Shown here one piece after another: positions 9,244 to 17,783 of a stretch of 64,000 nt of DNA (its first letter is position 1; every line of letters begins with the position of its first letter). Below the pieces are notes generated by a model. That model ran no database searches. It had not been told where the DNA came from and worked only from the letters and a program-made list of their open reading frames with translations. The DNA comes from DASQZK01 sp963771005 (GTDB lineage Bacteria > Bacteroidota > Bacteroidia > Bacteroidales > GCA-2748055). The position numbers and the translations under genes were made by a program. The stretch is taken from positions 1,116,001 through 1,180,000 of the forward strand of contig CAVYRO010000002.1 of assembly GCA_963771005.1 (NCBI GenBank). The letters run 5' to 3'.

Positions 9244-9933
9244 ATGGACGTACTGACAATCTTACAGGTGGTTACAACAGGGACAACCGAAATGACCTCC
9301 ACAGGGACAAGAGACGAAACTTTCCTGTCACTTGCAATGAAGGGAGGTTGGGTTATGATCCCCATCATCATTCTTTCTATTATCGCCGTATATATTTTCT
9401 TCGAACGCTATTTTGCCATTAAGAAAGCTCAACAGATAGACCTGAATTTTATGAACCGCATCCGTGATTATATCATGGACGGAAAGATCGTTGCAGCCAA
9501 TTCCCTGTGCCAGTCGATCAACAATCCGGTGGCCCGGATGATTGAAAAAGGCATCAGCCGTATTGGCCGCCCCCTCAATGATGTGAATGCAGCCGTCGAG
9601 AATGTGGGCCGGCTCGAAATCTATAAACTTGAAAAAGGACTTCCCACCCTTGCTACGGTTTCCGGCGGGGCTCCCATGATTGGTTTTCTCGGTACGGTGA
9701 TCGGGATGGTTCAGGCTTTTATGGAGATGTCAACCTCCGGGAATAATATTAATGTCTCCCAGCTGTCCACTGGTATTTACACAGCTCTGATTACCACCGT
9801 TGCCGGTCTTATTGTCGGCATCATCGCATATTTCGCCTATAACATTCTCGTGGCAAAAGTTGAAAAAGTTGTCAACAACCTTGAAGCCAGTACGACAGAA
9901 TTTATGGATCTCCTGAACGAACCGGTAAAATAA
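9244..9933 (+). CDS. exbB: MotA/TolQ/ExbB family proton channel protein
   Basis: A 229-residue protein with three transmembrane helices: GWVMIPIIILSIIAVYIFFERYF near 38, then the signature pair SGGAPMIGFLGTVIGMVQAF near 143 and a STGIYTALITTVAGLIVGIIAYFAY segment near 180. These two helices form the proton path with ExbD. A short Thr-rich N-terminal extension is periplasmic. It is the first gene of a four-gene operon (exbB, exbD, exbD, tonB) with gaps of 4, 2 and 1 bases, so the complex should energise TonB-dependent outer-membrane receptors. It sits behind its own weak -7 box. Confidence 0.93.
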   Translation: MDVLTILQVVTTGTTEMTSTGTRDETFLSLAMKGGWVMIPIIILSIIAVYIFFERYFAIKKAQQIDLNFMNRIRDYIMDGKIVAANSLCQSINNPVARMIEKGISRIGRPLNDVNAAVENVGRLEIYKLEKGLPTLATVSGGAPMIGFLGTVIGMVQAFMEMSTSGNNINVSQLSTGIYTALITTVAGLIVGIIAYFAYNILVAKVEKVVNNLEASTTEFMDLLNEPVK

Positions 9934-9937
9934 TACG

Positions 9938-10327
9938 ATGGGTCTACGTTCAAAAAATAGGGTAAGCGTGAATTTCAGCATGTCGGGAATGACAGACATC
10001 GTATTCCTTTTGCTCATATTTTTCATGCTCACATCCACATTGATCGCTCCCAATGCACTCAAACTTCTCTTCCCTCAGAGAGGACAAACCGTAAGCACTA
10101 CGGCTAAGATACCGGTAGTTCAGCTATATGCAAACGGGCAGATTCGCCTTGACGGGAAGGTGGTTGAACTTGAAAACCTCGACGGTCTTCTTAGCGCAAA
10201 ACTTAAGGGACAATCTGATCCTGCCGTTACCCTACTGGCCGACAGAAAAGCCAATGTAAAAAAATCGGTGGAGATCATGAACGTGGCCGCCAAACGAAGT
10301 TATAAAGTAATTCTGAAAGAAAGATAA
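9938..10327 (+). CDS. exbD: ExbD/TolR family biopolymer transport protein (copy 1)
   Basis: A 129-residue single-pass protein. The N-terminus NFSMSGMTDIVFLLLIFFML carries the conserved membrane Asp needed for proton use; the rest is a small periplasmic ExbD/TolR domain. The neighbour 2 bases downstream is a paralogue with an almost identical helix. Tandem ExbD pairs are common in Bacteroidota and probably form mixed dimers in the ExbB pentamer. After the helix this copy has LKLLFPQRG where copy 2 has MNVELPRSN, so the periplasmic parts have diverged. Confidence 0.92.
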   Translation: MGLRSKNRVSVNFSMSGMTDIVFLLLIFFMLTSTLIAPNALKLLFPQRGQTVSTTAKIPVVQLYANGQIRLDGKVVELENLDGLLSAKLKGQSDPAVTLLADRKANVKKSVEIMNVAAKRSYKVILKER

Positions 10328-10329
10328 GC

Positions 10330-10749
10330 ATGTCTATAACCTCGCGCAATAAGGTGAATATAAATTTTTCCATGTCGGGAATGACCGACATCGTCTTTCT
10401 TTTGCTTATTTTCTTCATGATCGCTACCACTCTCATCGCGCCCGGTGCAATGAACGTGGAGCTTCCCCGGAGTAACAACCAGACGGCCGCAAACCCGGAC
10501 ATCAATGTATCCATATCCAGGGATGGGCATTTTTTCATCGATGGAGAAGAGGTTCCACAGTCTGAACTTGAACCTTCACTCAGAGAAATGCTGAAAAATA
10601 AACAGTCCCTCACTGCCGGGATAAAATCTGAAAATCCAACCGTCAGACTGAATGCAGATGAAAATCTGAACATGAACGAAGTGTTCGACTTTCTTGAAAT
10701 AGCCAAGCGGAATAAGTACAAGGTTATCCTTGGCACAAGACCTTTGTAA
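10330..10749 (+). CDS. exbD: ExbD/TolR family biopolymer transport protein (copy 2)
   Basis: A 139-residue paralogue of the preceding protein, with NFSMSGMTDIVFLLLIFFMI around residues 10-30 including the conserved Asp. The periplasmic part keeps the usual VELP strand after the helix (residues ~38-42) and an I.V.I..DG.....G pattern. It lies between copy 1 (gap 2) and tonB (gap 1), so all four products should be made in a fixed ratio. Which copy contacts the peptidoglycan or TonB cannot be told from sequence. Confidence 0.92.
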   Translation: MSITSRNKVNINFSMSGMTDIVFLLLIFFMIATTLIAPGAMNVELPRSNNQTAANPDINVSISRDGHFFIDGEEVPQSELEPSLREMLKNKQSLTAGIKSENPTVRLNADENLNMNEVFDFLEIAKRNKYKVILGTRPL

Positions 10750-10750
10750 A

Positions 10751-11632
10751 ATGAATCTGAACAGAAACGGTGTTATTGGGACTACAGTAATCCACTTACT
10801 CATAGCCCTTCTCCTGATCTTCTTCGGGTTCAGCTATCCCGATCCCCCACCCGAAGAGGAGGGCATCCTTGTCAATTTTGGCACGGAAGCCACGGGTTAC
10901 GGTACAGTCGAGCCGGCTGGGGATCAAGATCAGGGAGGTGAAACAGAAACCGTTCCGGAAAAAACCGTGGAAAATGCAGTACCCGATGTAACAACCCCGA
11001 AACAGGTTCAAAAAACACCCGATGTGACTGAGAAACAAGCCCAGGATTATGAGGAATCACCGGTAAAGGAGAAGAAACCGACGGCTGAGGAAATCAAACA
11101 GAAGGAGATTGAGAGGTTGAAAAAGGAAGAAGAAAGGAAGAAACAGGAAGAGCTGAAAAAACAGAGGGAAGAGGAAGAGAGGAAGAAGGCGGAAGCAGAA
11201 CGGCTGCAGAAGCTGGGTAAGAATGCTTTCGGCAATAAGGGCATCGGCACCACGCCGGGTTCCGAAGGTGTAACCCAGGGGACCGGCAACCAGGGAAATC
11301 CCAACGGTACAGCGAATTCTGACAACTATGGTGATGGAGGCGGACTCGGGAACGGGATTTCATACGGCCTAGGAAGTCGCCGGGTACGAGGTAATCTCCC
11401 TCCGCCTGTGATTGACAATTGCGTGGTTACCAGCCGTATCGTGGTGACGGTGCAAATCGATGTCGATAATGAAGGAAACGTAGTGGGTAATCCCCGGGTG
11501 CTCGAAGCTACTTACCAGGACAATTGTATTTATGAGGCTGTTCTTAAGGCGGCATCCCGGGCCAAATTCTCCGTAGATCCGAAATCCATCAAACAGAGAG
11601 GCTGGATCAAATATACGATTGAACCGAAATGA
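10751..11632 (+). CDS. tonB: TonB family energy transducer
   Basis: A 294-residue protein with one N-terminal helix (VIHLLIALLLIFFGFSY), a long Glu/Lys-rich charged coiled-coil around residues 95-160 (EEERKKQEELKK type), a Gly/Asn-rich linker, and a C-terminal globular TonB-like fold (PPPVIDNC...GNVVGNPRVLEATYQDNCIYEAVLKAASRAKF). It spans the periplasm and passes ExbB/ExbD energy to outer-membrane receptors. Two Cys in the C-terminal domain could form a disulfide. An upstream in-frame TTG at 10730 would overlap the exbD gene, so the ATG at 10751 is preferred. It converges with the TauE-like gene. Confidence 0.88.
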   Translation: MNLNRNGVIGTTVIHLLIALLLIFFGFSYPDPPPEEEGILVNFGTEATGYGTVEPAGDQDQGGETETVPEKTVENAVPDVTTPKQVQKTPDVTEKQAQDYEESPVKEKKPTAEEIKQKEIERLKKEEERKKQEELKKQREEEERKKAEAERLQKLGKNAFGNKGIGTTPGSEGVTQGTGNQGNPNGTANSDNYGDGGGLGNGISYGLGSRRVRGNLPPPVIDNCVVTSRIVVTVQIDVDNEGNVVGNPRVLEATYQDNCIYEAVLKAASRAKFSVDPKSIKQRGWIKYTIEPK

Positions 11633-11650
11633 GCCACACTCCACCAGGTT

Positions 11651-12400
11651 TTAAAATCCCACCAGTAATTTGACTGAAGCGATAAGCACTGTGGCAAGTA
11701 GCACGTAACGTACAAACTTCACTCCCCATTGCACCGCTACCCTGGCTCCGGCCCAGCCTCCCAACATGCTCCCTGCAGCGATTATAAGTCCGTAGGTAAA
11801 GTTAACCTGGTGATTGTATATAAAAAAAACCAGTGCCACGGGAGTATATAGAAAAACGATCAGGACCTTGATCGCGTTCGCCCTCACCAGGTCATACCCG
11901 GCGCCCAGCACCAGTCCTGCGAGCAGGAAAAATCCAACCCCGGCCTGTATAAATCCGCCGTAGACACCAATGAGGAAAAAAATCACAGCCTGAAGCCAGT
12001 AAGGCATCGGCGCTTTGCCCTGTTTTTCCCTGAGCCAGCGTGAAGGACGCCACAGTACAATAAAAAACATGAAGAGAAGCAGCCCCCCAATGGTTTTTTC
12101 CATGATCTCCTCATTGATATCGACTGCTATCCGGGCACCCAGGACAGAGCCAATCACCGCCGGGATTACCAGTTCCATAGAGGACCTGAAACTGAGTACT
12201 TTTTGCCTCCTGAAACTGGCAGTCCCCACCACATTTTGCAGGAGGATGCCGATGCGGTTTGTTCCATTGGCCACATTGGCGGGCAATCCGAGGGCCATCA
12301 GGAGGGGAAGGGTAATAAGGGACCCGCTTCCGGCAATGGTATTGATGAAACCGGAAAAAAAACCCGCCAGGACGAGGGCGGGGTAGACATACCATTCCAT
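11651..12400 (-). CDS. TauE/SafE family membrane permease
   Basis: A 249-residue polytopic protein with about eight helices in the two-fold TauE/SafE layout: N-terminal FFSGFINTIAGSGSLITLPLLMALGLP, and the second half repeat FLIGVYGGFIQAGVGFFLLAGLVLGAGYDLVRANAIK. Family members move organosulfonates, sulfite or thiosulfate-like anions across the inner membrane, but the substrate cannot be read from sequence. It is followed on the same strand only by its convergent neighbour tonB; upstream (7 bases away) lies the response regulator, so it may be the last gene of a glyA-response regulator-permease transcript. Confidence 0.88.
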   Translation of the reverse strand: MEWYVYPALVLAGFFSGFINTIAGSGSLITLPLLMALGLPANVANGTNRIGILLQNVVGTASFRRQKVLSFRSSMELVIPAVIGSVLGARIAVDINEEIMEKTIGGLLLFMFFIVLWRPSRWLREKQGKAPMPYWLQAVIFFLIGVYGGFIQAGVGFFLLAGLVLGAGYDLVRANAIKVLIVFLYTPVALVFFIYNHQVNFTYGLIIAAGSMLGGWAGARVAVQWGVKFVRYVLLATVLIASVKLLVGF

Positions 12401-12407
12401 TGAAAGT

Positions 12408-12794
12408 CTATATTTTATTGATGATCTCTTGTACGGCGATGAGGAGTTTTACCGTAAAATCTTTATCCTTGATAACATAGTCCTCGATACCGGTTTTCAT
12501 TAGCTCAAGTACCGTATTCCCGCTTTCCTGTCCCGAAAGAATGATCACCGGTATATCACCGGCTTCCTCACGGATGCTAGTCAAAACCTGCAGTCCGTTC
12601 ATCACTGCCGATTGCTTTTTTACAAAAATATAATCCAGGATGATGATATCGGGTCCCAGATGAAGATTTTCAATGCATTCCTCGCCATAACTGAAACTCA
12701 TGACCTTTGCCGATTCATCCTTCAGCGTCTCTTTTATAAGACGGAGAACCATCGGGTCATCATCAACAACGAATATGAGGGGTTTTTTTTTCAT
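12408..12794 (-). CDS. Stand-alone response regulator receiver (CheY-like)
   Basis: A 128-residue receiver domain with no output domain. Acidic pocket VVDDDP near residue 10, phospho-acceptor D54 in IIILDYIFV, Ser/Gly switch ILSGQES near 86, and conserved K109 in VIKD. The ATG at 12794 sits 1 base after the glyA stop; an alternative upstream start would overlap glyA. Being so close behind glyA, it is probably co-transcribed with it. No kinase is next to it, so it must talk to a kinase elsewhere, possibly the histidine kinases at 41963 or 51169. Confidence 0.88.
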   Translation of the reverse strand: MKKKPLIFVVDDDPMVLRLIKETLKDESAKVMSFSYGEECIENLHLGPDIIILDYIFVKKQSAVMNGLQVLTSIREEAGDIPVIILSGQESGNTVLELMKTGIEDYVIKDKDFTVKLLIAVQEIINKI

Positions 12795-12795
12795 T

Positions 12796-14076
12796 TTAAT
12801 AGTCAAACAATGGATATTCAAACATGAGCTTATTTACTCTGTTCCTGATCCGGTCAAGGGTAGCTTCGTCTTCGATATTCATGATGACTTCATCAATGAG
12901 CTCCACGATTAACGGTATGGTTACTTCCTTGACACCCCGTGTTGTAATAGCGGGCGTGCCCACCCGGATGCCAGAGGTCTGGAAAGGCGATCTGCTGTCA
13001 AAAGGAACCATGTTTTTATTCACCGTGATGTCGGCCTTTACAAGTACATTTTCAACCTGTTTCCCGGTCACATCGGGTGCCTTGGTTCTCAGGTCGATGA
13101 GCATGGAATGATTGTCGGTGCCATCTGAAACCACCTTATATCCTCTATCCATAAAAGCCTTTGCCATGACCGCGGCATTTTCTTTCACCTGTTTCTGGTA
13201 GGCTTTGAATTCGGGTTGAAGGGCCTCACCAAAAGAAACCGCCTTAGCTGCAATGACATGTTCCAGGGGACCGCCCTGAATACCTGGAAAAACGGCCGAA
13301 TCAATGAGGGATGACATCATGCGCATCTCCCCTTTTTTGGTTGTGATACCGAATGGATTTTCAAAATCCCTGCCGATCAGGATAATTCCTCCACGCGGAC
13401 CCCGCAGGGTTTTATGGGTGGTCGAGGTAACTATATGTGCATGTTCCAGCGGGTTCTTCAGCAGACCTGCAGCGATCAGACCGGCAGGATGCGCCATATC
13501 GACTATAAAGATCGCACCAATTTTGTCGGCAATTTTTCTCATCCTTTCGTAATCCCAGTCTCGTGAATATGCTGAGGCACCACCTATGATCATCTTTGGT
13601 TTTTCCCTCAGGGCAGTTTCCTCCATCTTGTCATAGTCGATACGGCCGGTATTTTCATCGAGGCCGTATGAGATGGCATGATACAGGATACCTGAACTAT
13701 TCACAGGGGATCCATGAGAGAGATGCCCGCCATGAGAAAGGTCGAGACCAAGAAAAGTATCACCCGGATTGAGAACGGCAAGGAAGACAGCCATATTTGC
13801 CTGGGCACCCGAATGAGGCTGCACATTTGCGTACTCTGCACCAAAAAGCTCCTTAAGCCTGTCTATCGCCAGTTGTTCGCTTTCATCCACGACTTCGCAC
13901 CCGCCATAATACCGCCGTCCGGGATAACCTTCTGCGTACTTGTTGGTCATGCAGGAACCCATGGCTTCCAGTACCTGTTCACTTACAAAATTTTCGGATG
14001 CGATCAACTCGATGCCTCTTCGTTGCCTTTCCTGCTCATTGTGGATTAGATCGAAAATGCGGATGTCTCTTTTCAT
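12796..14076 (-). CDS. glyA: Serine hydroxymethyltransferase
   Basis: A 426-residue enzyme, the full length of bacterial SHMT. It shows ELIASENFVS near 23, the GGCEVVDESE region, HSGAQANMAVF near 88, and the PLP lysine K222 in TSTTHKTLRGPRGG. It converts serine and tetrahydrofolate to glycine and 5,10-methylene-THF in the cytoplasm. A perfect -7 box lies 17 bases upstream of the ATG, so it heads its transcript. The response regulator gene follows by 1 base. Confidence 0.97.
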   Translation of the reverse strand: MKRDIRIFDLIHNEQERQRRGIELIASENFVSEQVLEAMGSCMTNKYAEGYPGRRYYGGCEVVDESEQLAIDRLKELFGAEYANVQPHSGAQANMAVFLAVLNPGDTFLGLDLSHGGHLSHGSPVNSSGILYHAISYGLDENTGRIDYDKMEETALREKPKMIIGGASAYSRDWDYERMRKIADKIGAIFIVDMAHPAGLIAAGLLKNPLEHAHIVTSTTHKTLRGPRGGIILIGRDFENPFGITTKKGEMRMMSSLIDSAVFPGIQGGPLEHVIAAKAVSFGEALQPEFKAYQKQVKENAAVMAKAFMDRGYKVVSDGTDNHSMLIDLRTKAPDVTGKQVENVLVKADITVNKNMVPFDSRSPFQTSGIRVGTPAITTRGVKEVTIPLIVELIDEVIMNIEDEATLDRIRNRVNKLMFEYPLFDY

Positions 14077-14093
14077 ATAGGATGTTTAAAATC

Positions 14094-14101
14094 CAAATTT
14101 A
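14094..14101 (-). promoter_or_regulatory. -7 promoter box of glyA (TAAATTTG)
   Basis: A perfect TAnnTTTG on the minus strand, 17 bases upstream of the glyA start. Confidence 0.6.
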
Positions 14102-14179
14102 GTGCTTTACACGCTATTTACGAAACGTTGAAGGAGGATTTATGAACAAGAGTTTTCGGATTGCAGGGAAGAGAAATAT

Positions 14180-14366
14180 AGAACACGGATGGTCGCGGAT
14201 TTTGACGGGTGATCGCGGGTTTAATTGTTTCAGATTGTTTCAGATTGTTTCAGGTGGTTTCAACCCGCCATAAAAAATCCGTGTCCATCCGTGTTCATCT
14301 GTCAAATCCGTGTTCCTCTTCCATTTCACCAAATCACCAAATTCTTCCGGGAACACGGATGGCTGA
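14180..14366. repeat. Dispersed intergenic repeat block A
   Basis: No gene is visible in 14102-14426. It holds an imperfect modular repeat: copies of (GA)ACACGGAT / GACGG, three tandem 10-mers ATTGTTTCAG plus a degenerate fourth (14224-14263), CCGTGTCCATCCGTGTTCATC-like text (cut short here), then a CACCAAATCACCAAATTCTT module ending in CCGG near 14350. The same modules recur downstream of the other ClC gene at 32407-32670 and at 55560-56100. The edge GATCGCGGGTTTAATTGTTT is shared, inverted, with the copies at 55565 and 56049. Confidence 0.7.
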
Positions 14367-14426
14367 TATCGATAGCTATATATGAATGCACATTCCCGGC
14401 ACTTTGTAGGTGCGCAATACTTCCTC

Positions 14427-16202
14427 CTACTCCTCTGAGAATTGGACAAGCAGCTTTCTGTACATATTGAAAATCTTTGCCTTGGAAACGAAGCCTATGT
14501 ATTTCCCGTTATCGGTAACGGGCAGGTTCCATGCCTGTGTTTCTTCAAATTTTTCCATTACACTGCTCATCCTTTCGTTGGGCTCCACTGTGGAAGGCGG
14601 TTCAATCATCAGTTCCGAGGCCTTCGTTGTATTGTACATTTCCTGGTTGAAAATAATATGCCGCACATTGTCGAGAAGGATTATCCCGACCAGGATCTGG
14701 TCCTCATCCACGACGGGGAAAATATTTCGTTTCGACCTGGAGATGATCTTTATCAGGTCGCCCAGGCTGGCGTCGGGATGAATGGGTTTAAGATCTTTTT
14801 CAATGACGCTGTTGACAGAGAGCAGCGTAAGTACAGCCTTGTCCTTGTGATGGGTGATCAGTTCGCCTCTCCTGGCAAGCCTGTCGGTGTAAATGGAATG
14901 CGGCTCGAAATAGATCACGGTCATATAGGCTATGGCTGAAGTAATGATCAGAGGAATGAACAGGGCATAACCCCCAGTCACTTCCGCGATAAGGAAAATA
15001 GCCGTAAGAGGGGCATGCATCACCCCGGCCATGACCCCGGCCATACCGACCAGAGTAAAATTTCTTTCCGAAACATTCATAATACCGAGGCCGTTGATCG
15101 CCCTTGAAAGGATATAACCGGTGAGTCCGCCCATGAAAAGCGCCGGCGCAAAAATCCCCCCTACACCGCCGCTGCCGGTGGTAATGGACATCGCCACTAC
15201 TTTAAGGAAAAGAACAAGTACAAAAAAAGCGATAAGCAGCCAGTAATTGTCCCTGACTTCAAAAAAAATGCTCCTGTTTGTAAGTTCGGCTGCATGGCCG
15301 GTCATTAAAGCCTGGAGCGATGTATATCCCTCCCCGAAAAGCGGGGGAAACAGAAAAATCATGATCCCCAGCAAGATCCCGCCGGCAACCAGTTTTTGAT
15401 ACGGGCTGAGTATTTTTGAGGTAAAGGATTCAATATGCCGGACGCCGCGAGTGACATAAACCGAAAATAAACCGGAAAGGATCCCAAGTAAGATGTAAAA
15501 CGGTATGTTCTTCATGATAAAAGGATCCACGATAGAAAAGGAGAACATCACACCTTTTCCGAGCAGGAAGTAGGAAACCGTTGCGCCGGTTACAGCAGAG
15601 ATCATCAAGGGAATGATAGACCACATGGTCAGATCGAGCATCAGGACTTCGAGGGCAAAGATCAGTGCGGCAACCGGTGCCTTGAAAATCCCTGCAATGG
15701 CAGCGGCAGCACCACAACCCAGCATCAGGGTGGTGGTCTTGTAATTCATCTTCAGAAATTTAGCCAGGCGTGAGCCAATGGCTGAACCGGTGAGCACGAT
15801 AGGCGCCTCAAGGCCCACGGAACCTCCGAATCCAACAGTGAGTGTGCCGCCGATCATAGACGAGTAGGTATTATGAGGTGCCAGCACACTGTTTTTGCGC
15901 GAGATGGCAAACAGGATCTTGCTCACTCCGTGGGATATACTGTCCTTAAGGATATACCTGACATACAATACCGTAAGCAACAGTCCGATCAGCGGAAGGG
16001 CGAAATAAATGAAATTGGGATGGTCGGGATCCATCCTGCTTGTGAGGAGTTCCTGGGTGAAGTGAACGGTATTTTTCAGCAAAACTGCCGCCAGGCCACC
16101 CAATATCCCGACAATGAAACTCATCATGATCACGAACCGCCGGTTGGAAATATGCGTTTCTTTCCAGCGGTATAATTTCCTTATTATTCGCCTGTTGTTC
16201 AT
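14427..16202 (-). CDS. ClC family chloride channel/antiporter with CBS domains (copy 1)
   Basis: About 591 residues: a ClC membrane domain (residues ~20-430) followed by two CBS domains (~450-590). ClC signatures include GFGGSVGLEAPIVLTGSAIGS near 130 with the gating Glu, and TTGSGGVGGIFAPALFMGG near 345. The usual GLEGP motif reads GLEAP here, a Gly-to-Ala change not seen in copy 2. It should conduct or exchange chloride (or fluoride/nitrate) across the inner membrane, with CBS domains sensing nucleotides. The ATG at 16202 is only 6 bases from a perfect -7 box, which suggests a leaderless or ultrashort 5' end. A paralogue lies at 32694-34466. Confidence 0.93.
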   Translation of the reverse strand: MNNRRIIRKLYRWKETHISNRRFVIMMSFIVGILGGLAAVLLKNTVHFTQELLTSRMDPDHPNFIYFALPLIGLLLTVLYVRYILKDSISHGVSKILFAISRKNSVLAPHNTYSSMIGGTLTVGFGGSVGLEAPIVLTGSAIGSRLAKFLKMNYKTTTLMLGCGAAAAIAGIFKAPVAALIFALEVLMLDLTMWSIIPLMISAVTGATVSYFLLGKGVMFSFSIVDPFIMKNIPFYILLGILSGLFSVYVTRGVRHIESFTSKILSPYQKLVAGGILLGIMIFLFPPLFGEGYTSLQALMTGHAAELTNRSIFFEVRDNYWLLIAFFVLVLFLKVVAMSITTGSGGVGGIFAPALFMGGLTGYILSRAINGLGIMNVSERNFTLVGMAGVMAGVMHAPLTAIFLIAEVTGGYALFIPLIITSAIAYMTVIYFEPHSIYTDRLARRGELITHHKDKAVLTLLSVNSVIEKDLKPIHPDASLGDLIKIISRSKRNIFPVVDEDQILVGIILLDNVRHIIFNQEMYNTTKASELMIEPPSTVEPNERMSSVMEKFEETQAWNLPVTDNGKYIGFVSKAKIFNMYRKLLVQFSEE

Positions 16203-16208
16203 AACCTG

Positions 16209-16216
16209 CAAAAGTA
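16209..16216 (-). promoter_or_regulatory. -7 promoter box abutting ClC copy 1 (TACTTTTG)
   Basis: A perfect TAnnTTTG on the minus strand with its G only 6 bases before the ATG at 16202, leaving almost no room for a 5' leader. Confidence 0.55.
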
Positions 16217-16295
16217 ATGAAGATTGGGAGGGAATGCATCATAAATTAAAAATTTAAGTTCAATGAGGTGATCGGTTCGTCCAGACCTGATTTGG

Positions 16296-16362
16296 TGGGA
16301 AGCGGGAACACGGATTAAACGGATTGGGACGGATTTGTAGGGATTAGATTCCCGCAGTAGTG
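16296..16362. repeat. Partial copy of the ACGGAT intergenic repeat
   Basis: Carries GGGAACACGGATTAAACGGA and GGACGGATTTGTAGGGATTA, modules shared with the repeat blocks at 14180 and 32407. The rest of 16217-16442 has no gene I can support. Confidence 0.45.
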
Positions 16363-16442
16363 AGATTATTTTATTTCCTGAACTCCCTTTCTTTATCAAA
16401 AATAAATATTCAACCTGAGGTCGCAAATTGCGATACCCAATT

Positions 16443-16784
16443 TCATTTCAACGGGTGGATAATGCTCAGCTCGTCTTTTAAATCGTCCAGGTTTGCCCGG
16501 ATGTACCGTTGCGTGGAGTAAATACTGGCATGACCTGCCAGGTACTGCACCTCCCGGATGTTCTTTTCTTTTACCCGCTGGCTGATGATACTTACCCTTA
16601 TTTGCGTGCTGCTGTTTAAAAAAAAAGCTGCTTTTTCAGTTTCCCGGCCTGTTCCTGCATGGAGTCATTACTATGACCACTGGTCCCGATGTTGATAAAC
16701 AGCTTATCCATCTTTGATGTTGCTTTGCCGTACAAGTCAGATTTCTTACCTTTCAGTTTCAGGAGCTTTAGTTCTGATCTCGCT
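16443..16784 (-). pseudogene. Decayed tyrosine recombinase, C-terminal half with frameshift
   Basis: Read on the minus strand, two frames join at a run of nine A/T bases (16618-16626). The 5' part encodes LKGKKSDLYGKATSKMDKLF...GKLKKQLFF then hits TAA; shifting frame continues as STQIRVSIISQRVKEKN, then IREVQYLAGHASIYSTQRYI and ends ...DELSIIHPLK. The pattern QIR.S.I....K..N.REVQY.AGH...ST..Y..NDL..L is the C-terminal catalytic part of small Bacteroidota tyrosine recombinases, with the GH box and the catalytic Tyr in STQRYI. The N-terminal core-binding region is absent; it is cut off at ~16785 by a toxin remnant. Either true decay or a homopolymer sequencing error for the frameshift; the missing N-terminus is real. 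Confidence 0.7.
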
Positions 16785-16787
16785 CAA

Positions 16788-16860
16788 ATATTCCTTTGAT
16801 AAATCCGAGAAAGAATATCTCCGATAAAGATCTGCTGGAACTCTTGAAAAAGATCTAGTG
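16788..16860 (+). pseudogene. Remnant of a RelE-type toxin 3' end
   Basis: About 70 bases that closely match the 3' end of the broken toxin gene at 17305-17632: CTTTGATAAA..TCCGA, AATATCTCCGATAAAGA, then CTG.(A)GGAACTCTTGAAAA and a final AG-TGA. The frame is disrupted. It marks a second, mostly deleted toxin-antitoxin copy next to the recombinase remnant. Confidence 0.55.
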
Positions 16861-16986
16861 AAACACCCCCGGGAGGATTCCGAGGCTGTTTACTATTCTT
16901 AAAAGCGTTTTGAAAAAGCATTATGGTTATACTCAAGGGTATTTCCCCCGAAATGGAAAATTATTAAATGAATATCCCACATGAAT

Positions 16987-17004
16987 GGCAACCCCCAAAG
17001 CCAG
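16987..17004. repeat. 18-bp direct repeat, copy 1 (partner at 19390-19407)
   Basis: GGCAACCCCCAAAGCCAG occurs identically here and at 19390-19407. A second 16-mer, GGCAAGGTTTTTGGAG, occurs at 17700-17715 and again just after the partner, at 19416-19431. Confidence 0.7.
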
Positions 17005-17047
17005 ATTGAAAAGTACTCAATGATCTCCCTTTTATTTTAAATTTCTG

Positions 17048-17055
17048 TATCTTTG
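17048..17055 (+). promoter_or_regulatory. -7 promoter box of the first toxin-antitoxin locus (TATCTTTG)
   Basis: A perfect TAnnTTTG 26 bases before the antitoxin ATG at 17082. Confidence 0.55.
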
Positions 17056-17081
17056 TCTTGGTATAACAAAAATTGATTATT

Positions 17082-17315
17082 ATGAATTTGCAGTATATAT
17101 CCGATAATAAAGGAAAAACAACCGGGGTTTTTATCCCCATCCAGGAATGGGAAGACCTTAAATCTAAGTTCAAGGGCCTGGAAGAAATGGAATTAGGCGA
17201 ACAATCCAAAGAAGAGATCCTTGCAGGATTAAAACAGGCTGTTGAAGAACTGAACCAGGTTAATAAAGGTAAGTTGAAAGCCCGCGACGCCAAAGACCTG
17301 TTAGATGAGCTATAG
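17082..17315 (+). CDS. Antitoxin of a RelE/ParE-type module
   Basis: A 77-residue acidic protein. The N-terminus NLQYISDNKGKTTGVFIPIQEWEDLKSKF matches the small Phd/YefM-like or DUF2683-like antitoxins that start with a beta-strand pair and continue as a long helix. The C-terminal half is charged and would wrap the toxin. The ATG at 17082 is used rather than a TTG at 17073. Its end overlaps the start (ATG at 17305) of the toxin gene by 11 bases. The toxin is broken, so this antitoxin may now be an orphan or serve to neutralise a related toxin. Confidence 0.75.
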   Translation: MNLQYISDNKGKTTGVFIPIQEWEDLKSKFKGLEEMELGEQSKEEILAGLKQAVEELNQVNKGKLKARDAKDLLDEL

Positions 17316-17632
17316 CATTAAAACCATCCCCTATTTCGACAGGCAGGCCAGGCGGCTCGCCCGTAAATTCAAATCCTTTAAAAAAGAACTTGCCGAACTG
17401 TTCGATTCGCTGCAAGTTGACCCAAAACAAGGAACTCCATAAGGCAATGACTGCTATAAAATCCGCATTGCCATCAAATCCAAAGGCAAAGGAAAATCCG
17501 GCGGTGCAAGGGCCATTACCCATGTGGTTGCCGTGCGTGAACATGTTTACCTGCTCACGGTCTTTGATAAAATCCGAAAAAGAGAATATCTCCGATAAAG
17601 AACTGCAGGAACTCTTGAAAATGATAGAGTGA
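17305..17632 (+). pseudogene. RelE-type toxin, inactivated by stop codon and frameshift
   Basis: From the ATG at 17305 the frame reads SYSIKTIPYFDRQARRLARK..KKELAELFDSLQ then a TAA after 45 codons (17440-17442), in the place where relatives have PKQGTP-x-GN. Past the stop the same frame continues GNDCYKIRIAIKSKGKGKSG, then RAITHVVAVREHVYLLTVFDK, the typical second half. A +1 shift near 17571 then separates the last part, SEKENISDKELQELLKMIE. Two independent lesions make a dead toxin the likeliest reading. It overlaps the antitoxin gene. Confidence 0.75.
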
Positions 17633-17783
17633 AAATGTCAGGGCTTGCCAGTCTTTTTATTTTTATGGATAAAATATCGTCCAATTTTGTTTTTCCAAAG
17701 GCAAGGTTTTTGGAGGTGATTTTGGAAATTAATGTATATTACATTCAACTAATACCCGGGAATTTTTGTGTCAGAAAAAATTG

